Shown in pieces: positions 60,461 through 64,000 of a stretch of DNA of 64,000 nt. This DNA is from Selenomonadaceae bacterium (lineage in GTDB: Bacteria > Bacillota > Negativicutes > Selenomonadales > Selenomonadaceae), in assembly GCA_017428215.1 (NCBI GenBank), contig JAFRRH010000033.1, positions 1-64,000 of the forward strand, in the 5' to 3' direction. The stretch's first letter is position 1, and every line of letters begins with the position of its first letter. The notes beneath the pieces were generated by a model. That model searched no databases, was not told where the DNA came from, and saw nothing but the letters and a program-made list of their open reading frames with translations. Position numbers and translations under genes: made by a program.

Positions 60461-62389
60461 TTATTCGTCGTGTTTAAAGAGCGTGTAAGTCAATGCAAAG
60501 CCAACTGCAAATGCAATTATATTGACGATAAGATATTGAAGAATTTGACCATTCATGTAGAGAAGCATACCGGGCAGAACCGTGATACCCATACCAGTAC
60601 CAGCAAGTCCGAGGAAGCTGGAAACTGCACCGCCAGCCGCGCCGCCGACGCAACCGAACATGAAGGGCTTCATAAGACGGAGGTTAATACCGAAGATAGC
60701 AGGTTCGGTGATTCCCAAGAACGCCGGAACTGTAGAGGAAATGTACAAAGCGCGTTTACGCGGATCTTGAGTTTTGAGCGAAACTGCCAATGCCGCACCA
60801 CCCTGAGCAATCGTCGCGCAAGTGATAATCGCGTTGAAGGGGTCGGAGCCTTGAGTTGACAGCAGATAAATTTCCAACGCGCTGAAGACGTGGTGGACAC
60901 CGAAGATAACGATAACCTGTTGCAAGCCGCCGATAATCAAACCGCCGACGACAGGAATTGTCAAGAATTGTTGTACCGCGCCGAAAACAAGTGATTCCAA
61001 ACCGTGCATGATAGGACCAACTACCAAGAAACCAAGCGCCATCGAAACAGTCAAGGTCAAGAACGGAGTAACGATAAGGTCAATCATGTCGGGGATAAAG
61101 GTTTTCAAGAATTGTTGGAATTTAGCAGCGAAAATACCGAGAACGAGTGCAGGGAGAACTGAACCTTGATAGCCGACGAGAGGAATTGTTACGAATCCCA
61201 AATCGAGCGGGATAGGAGTTTTGCCGGCATATTCGGGCAGAGCAGATGCTTCAACCCATGTGAGTCCTTTTTCTGCAATTTCTGCCGCCGAGCCACCGAC
61301 TACATACGCGTTAGGCAAGCCGGGGAAGACGAGCATTAAACCTAAAACGATACCAATAACAGCTGTGCCGCCGAATTTGTTCATCGTCGACCAGCAAACC
61401 AATGCCGGCAAGAAAGCAAACGCCGTATCAGTCAAAACTTGAGTCATCAATAAGAAGTTGGGATCCCATTCGCTACCCATTGAAAGTATAGCACCACGGC
61501 AACCCATGAAAAGACCTGTTGCAACGAGAACGGGGATAATCGGGACGAAAACGTCGCCCAATGTACGCGAAATTTTCTGCATTAAGCTCATTTCGGCGTA
61601 AGCTGCCTCTTTACCGCCGCCGCCCGCCAGTGAAGGTTTAAGCTTAATAAATTCTTCCGTGACTTTGTCAACAAAGCCCGTGCCGCAGATAATCTGATAC
61701 TGCTGAGCCGCGAAAAATTGACCTTTGACGCCTTCGATATTCTCGATTTTTTTCTCTTGAATCTTGGACTTGTCATTGACAATCAAGCGGAGACGAGTCG
61801 CGCAGTGTTCGGCAGTACGAACGTTATCGGGACCGCCGACGTAGTGCATAATCGACTTCGCAACGCGTTCTGCATCGGGCAATCCCGCAAACTGCTTAAT
61901 GACATCGTCATCTTCAACGGGACCAGCAGAGGCTGCCTCTTCAGCCGCCGCTTTAGCTGTGACTTCTTGACCGTCAAGCTCAACAGTAATGTCGCCAAAG
62001 TCCGCGTGGTTCGTGACAACAACCGGTGTCGTCGTCTCGTAGCCAGCTTTCTTAATGGCTTCCGGGCTAAATTCAAGCAGGAGCTGACCGCGTTTAATCT
62101 TGTCGCCAGCCTCTGCTTTCGGCGTAAAGCCCTTGCCGTCCATTTTGACAGTATCCATGCCAACGTGAATCAGCAATTCGATACCGTCATCCGATTTGAG
62201 ACCGATAGCGTGACCCGTCGGGAAGAAAACAGTAATCTCGCCGTCAAACGGAGAGAAAACTTGTCCTTTAGGGTCCTGAACGGCTACGCCGCGTCCCATT
62301 GCGCCGCTCGCAAAAACGGGGTCGTTGATTGAGTTCAACGGAACCAATTTACCGTTCAGCGGGCTGCTAATTCGGATGTCTTTTGCCAT
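60461..62389 (-). CDS. PTS EIIABC permease (sucrose/beta-glucoside family), A-B-C order
   Basis: Predicted 642-residue fused permease. EIIA comes first (about 1-150; GRGVAVQDPKGQVFSPFDG and IELLIHVGMDTVKMDGKGF with the phospho-His). EIIB (about 170-255) has the phospho-Cys in AEHCATRLRLIV. EIIC (about 275-642) has about ten helices and GITEPAIFGINLRL. The usual order in this family is B-C-A. The GH32 neighbour points to sucrose as substrate. The ATG at 62389 with AAGGGTG upstream is chosen. Confidence 0.88.
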   Translation of the reverse strand: MAKDIRISSPLNGKLVPLNSINDPVFASGAMGRGVAVQDPKGQVFSPFDGEITVFFPTGHAIGLKSDDGIELLIHVGMDTVKMDGKGFTPKAEAGDKIKRGQLLLEFSPEAIKKAGYETTTPVVVTNHADFGDITVELDGQEVTAKAAAEEAASAGPVEDDDVIKQFAGLPDAERVAKSIMHYVGGPDNVRTAEHCATRLRLIVNDKSKIQEKKIENIEGVKGQFFAAQQYQIICGTGFVDKVTEEFIKLKPSLAGGGGKEAAYAEMSLMQKISRTLGDVFVPIIPVLVATGLFMGCRGAILSMGSEWDPNFLLMTQVLTDTAFAFLPALVCWSTMNKFGGTAVIGIVLGLMLVFPGLPNAYVVGGSAAEIAEKGLTWVEASALPEYAGKTPIPLDLGFVTIPLVGYQGSVLPALVLGIFAAKFQQFLKTFIPDMIDLIVTPFLTLTVSMALGFLVVGPIMHGLESLVFGAVQQFLTIPVVGGLIIGGLQQVIVIFGVHHVFSALEIYLLSTQGSDPFNAIITCATIAQGGAALAVSLKTQDPRKRALYISSTVPAFLGITEPAIFGINLRLMKPFMFGCVGGAAGGAVSSFLGLAGTGMGITVLPGMLLYMNGQILQYLIVNIIAFAVGFALTYTLFKHDE

Positions 62390-62452
62390 AAAAAACCACA
62401 CCCTTCTAAAAATTAAACCCACAATATTTTAATTGGTTGTAACACCTTCAAC

Positions 62453-62481
62453 ATTATACTTTCAGAATGTTTCAACGTCAA
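62453..62481 (-). promoter_or_regulatory. Promoter of the PTS-GH32 operon
   Basis: Minus strand TTGACG (62476-62481), 17 bases, TATAAT (62453-62458), about 65 bases before the gene. No LacI-type palindrome or cre box was identified with confidence. Confidence 0.7.
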
Positions 62482-62519
62482 TCATAAAAAAATTTTTTCT
62501 TGCAGAGTTTACTCCAGGC

Positions 62520-62548
62520 AAAAAAAATCCCCCGAACTCGGAGGGAGT
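62520..62548 (-). terminator. Terminator after the exported methyltransferase-fold gene
   Basis: CCCTCCGA / TTCGGGGG stem followed by eight T on the minus strand, ten bases past the stop. Confidence 0.8.
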
Positions 62549-62557
62549 AAAATTTCT

Positions 62558-63487
62558 TTAAATCGCAGTGATAACCCACAAATAATTTTTAGCTGAAATC
62601 TCATTAATTTTTTCAATCTGCGCGGGCGTCAATTTATTCTCAATGTAAAGTTTAGGCGTTCCGGTGAAGAGCGGATATTTCACGGCGCGAAGTCCATGAG
62701 CTTTCAAGAATTCCATAGCTTCCTGCTCGTCCTGTAAAGATTCGTCGGAAATTTTATCGCCGAAAACATTTTCATACATAGTTTTAGTTTCGGCGTAAAG
62801 TGTAGGAGCTTCCGCGTCGCCGTAGAGAGCCGCCGCAACGTCGGTAAAATATTTTTTCTGGCAGAAGTCGGAAGTTATCATACAGCCGCCGTGCTTTTTG
62901 AGGACGTCGCGAATATTATCATACATTTGGGCGCGAACGTCGTCGGCAAGATAAATCATTACGCCCTGTTCGATAATGCAAATCTCGCCTTTAAATTTAT
63001 CCGCGCTTGCCATCATTCCGGCTCTATCTTGGAGCCAAAACGCATCGTACTCGACATTTTTTATTGCCTTCTTGCTTCCGAATTCTTCAAGGCACCAGTC
63101 GCCGATAAGACAGACTGTTTGCAACTCGCCTACAACAACTCGACGCCCTTCATCACCTAAAATCATAGCTCGCGGCGACAAACTGCACGCCAAATCGAAG
63201 ATATTATTATAATTTTTTCCGCGAACGAATTCCATTGCGGCGGCGAAGTTCAATTCTTGATAAAGTGCGTTCGTCTTTTCAAGCCGCTCAAAGTCGTTAA
63301 GATTATCTGCGTGGAAGAAAACAGGACGTTCAATCAACTTTAAAAATTTTTGCGCCTCCGGAATGCCTGCCGCCGCTAACCACTGCAACTTGACCTGCGC
63401 GGAGTATTCGACCATTTCAAATTCTGCCGCCCGCGCCGTCGTCGTCAACATCAGCGCGAACATTAGCACGCTTAAAAATCTTTTCAT
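62558..63487 (-). CDS. Exported SAM-methyltransferase-like protein (LCMT/PPM type)
   Basis: Predicted 309-residue protein. A clear signal peptide (MKRFLSVLMFALMLTTTARAAEF) precedes a domain resembling leucine carboxyl methyltransferase-like enzymes: IFDLACSLSPRAMILG at the SAM loop and CIIEQGVMIYLADDVRAQM. The classical GxGxG is weak. A secreted SAM-dependent enzyme would be odd because SAM is absent outside the cytoplasm, so it may have another role. The ATG at 63487 with GAGGTGTTGCAG is chosen. It follows ilvB on the same strand by ten bases. Confidence 0.6.
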   Translation of the reverse strand: MKRFLSVLMFALMLTTTARAAEFEMVEYSAQVKLQWLAAAGIPEAQKFLKLIERPVFFHADNLNDFERLEKTNALYQELNFAAAMEFVRGKNYNNIFDLACSLSPRAMILGDEGRRVVVGELQTVCLIGDWCLEEFGSKKAIKNVEYDAFWLQDRAGMMASADKFKGEICIIEQGVMIYLADDVRAQMYDNIRDVLKKHGGCMITSDFCQKKYFTDVAAALYGDAEAPTLYAETKTMYENVFGDKISDESLQDEQEAMEFLKAHGLRAVKYPLFTGTPKLYIENKLTPAQIEKINEISAKNYLWVITAI

Positions 63488-63497
63488 CTGCAACACC

Positions 63498-64000
63498 TCA
63501 TTTAAACTCGACAAACTCGTTGATATTTGCGCCGCCCTTAGTCATTGGCTCAACAAAACTACGCCAGACATTTAAGACTATGACGCGGGGATTATCAGTG
63601 TCGTCAAGGGCTTTATTCAACGCATGGGCAAAATCTTCCTGCGTGGAAACCGCCTCTGCCTTTATTCCGAAACTTTGCGCGTAGGCAACATAATCCATTT
63701 GATAATCCAATTCGCAAGCAATGTAGCGTTCCTTATAAAAAACTTTCTGCAGTTGACGAATCATGCCGAGACTTGTGTTGTTGACAATCAGCGAAATTAT
63801 CGGCAGTTTAAGGCGGGCGATTGTATAATATTCGTTGCCTGTCATTTTAATGCCGCCGTCGCCAGTTACACATATGACGCGCCGATTTTTTCCGTAGGCA
63901 AGCTGAGCACCCATAGCGGCGGGTAATCCGAATCCCATAGTTCCCAAACCGCCCGAAGTCAACCAAGTGCGCGGCTCCTCAACGTGTAAGTGCAACGCCG
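63498..64000 (-). CDS. ilvB: Acetolactate synthase large subunit, C-terminal part
   Basis: Partial gene, cut at the right edge: about 167 C-terminal residues are visible of a family length near 550. The segment RTWLTSGGLGTMGFGLPAAMGA and the ThDP/Mg motif VTGDGGIKMTGNE then NNTSLGMIRQLQ are typical of IlvB. It condenses pyruvate for branched-chain amino acid synthesis. The small subunit IlvN is not downstream; the exported methyltransferase-like gene follows instead. Confidence 0.9.
   Translation of the reverse strand, partial: ALHLHVEEPRTWLTSGGLGTMGFGLPAAMGAQLAYGKNRRVICVTGDGGIKMTGNEYYTIARLKLPIISLIVNNTSLGMIRQLQKVFYKERYIACELDYQMDYVAYAQSFGIKAEAVSTQEDFAHALNKALDDTDNPRVIVLNVWRSFVEPMTKGGANINEFVEFK

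Larger units (their letters stand above)
2146..63402. repeat. Dispersed octamer CTGCGCGG, 38 copies
   Basis: Counted by eye. Plus-strand copies start at 2146, 8303, 9686, 12177, 14252, 18960, 20434, 24779, 24943, 25189, 27036, 27366, 29934, 37214, 39865, 41418, 41873, 44871, 47450, 55135, 55351, 62618 and 63395. Copies as CCGCGCAG start at 7922, 8992, 10020, 14610, 15467, 17496, 20287, 21698, 26475, 28583, 31327, 33114, 42308, 56294 and 56718. At equal base use about two would be expected. Many copies extend to ATCTGCGCGG. Confidence 0.8.

Noticed and set aside
1..64000. tRNA and rRNA genes
   Set aside because: No cloverleaf with a GGTTCGAATCC-type arm and no rRNA stretch was seen on either strand; a covariance scan would be needed to exclude them fully.

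Overview
The window looks like chromosomal DNA of an anaerobic or microaerophilic Negativicutes bacterium, that is a diderm Firmicute related to Selenomonas or Sporomusa. This is inferred from gene content, not from a marker gene: no rRNA or tRNA is present. Firmicute-type genes (CarD, FabK, ComEA, LCP protein, HPr/Crh-like protein, the yceD-rpmF-plsX fatty-acid cluster) occur beside outer-membrane and periplasmic ones (a secretin, TAT-exported NapA, multihaem NapC). Methylmalonyl-CoA mutase suggests succinate/propionate metabolism. Many genes start with TTG or GTG behind strong Shine-Dalgarno (SD) sequences.

Layout. 1-1015: decayed mobile-element DNA with the 3' end of a group II intron. 1.2-2.3 kb: carD, a 27-residue toxin-like ORF and napD. 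2.4-6.7 kb: a periplasmic nitrate reductase operon (napG-napH-napC-napA) with a structured RNA before napC. 6.9-9.9 kb: MetF-like reductase, cbiB, a YdjC deacetylase and gtrA. 9.9-13.8 kb: a tightly coupled four-gene operon, LCP protein, YrbL-like kinase-fold protein, 4-TM protein and a bacterial tubulin-like GTPase; this is the best candidate for an undescribed system. 13.9-24.4 kb: two separated ECF-transporter ATPases, a CHR-type carrier, polA, an L,D-transpeptidase, an orphan recognition domain of an MmeI-like restriction enzyme, ridA, a GtrB-like glycosyltransferase, serA and comEA. 24.5-30.4 kb: both methylmalonyl-CoA mutase subunits, hemB and a small membrane protein. 30.5-36.3 kb: type II fatty-acid synthesis. 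36.3-42.5 kb: two FliB-like methylases, asd, and an operon of exported redox-type proteins with an HxlR regulator.

42.8-54.4 kb: moaC, then a Tad/Flp pilus locus (cpaB, secretin, two MinD-like ATPases, tadB, flp, tadE, cpaF, tadC) ending in a diguanylate cyclase. 54.5-58.6 kb: a Crh-like HPr and a motA-motB-acpS-nnr operon. 58.8-62.5 kb: a sucrose-type PTS permease with a GH32 hydrolase. 62.6-64 kb: an exported methyltransferase-fold protein and the 3' end of ilvB, which runs off the window.

Across the window the octamer CTGCGCGG was counted by eye 38 times on the two strands (about two expected). It falls in all three codon frames and also between genes, so it looks like a DNA-level signal.
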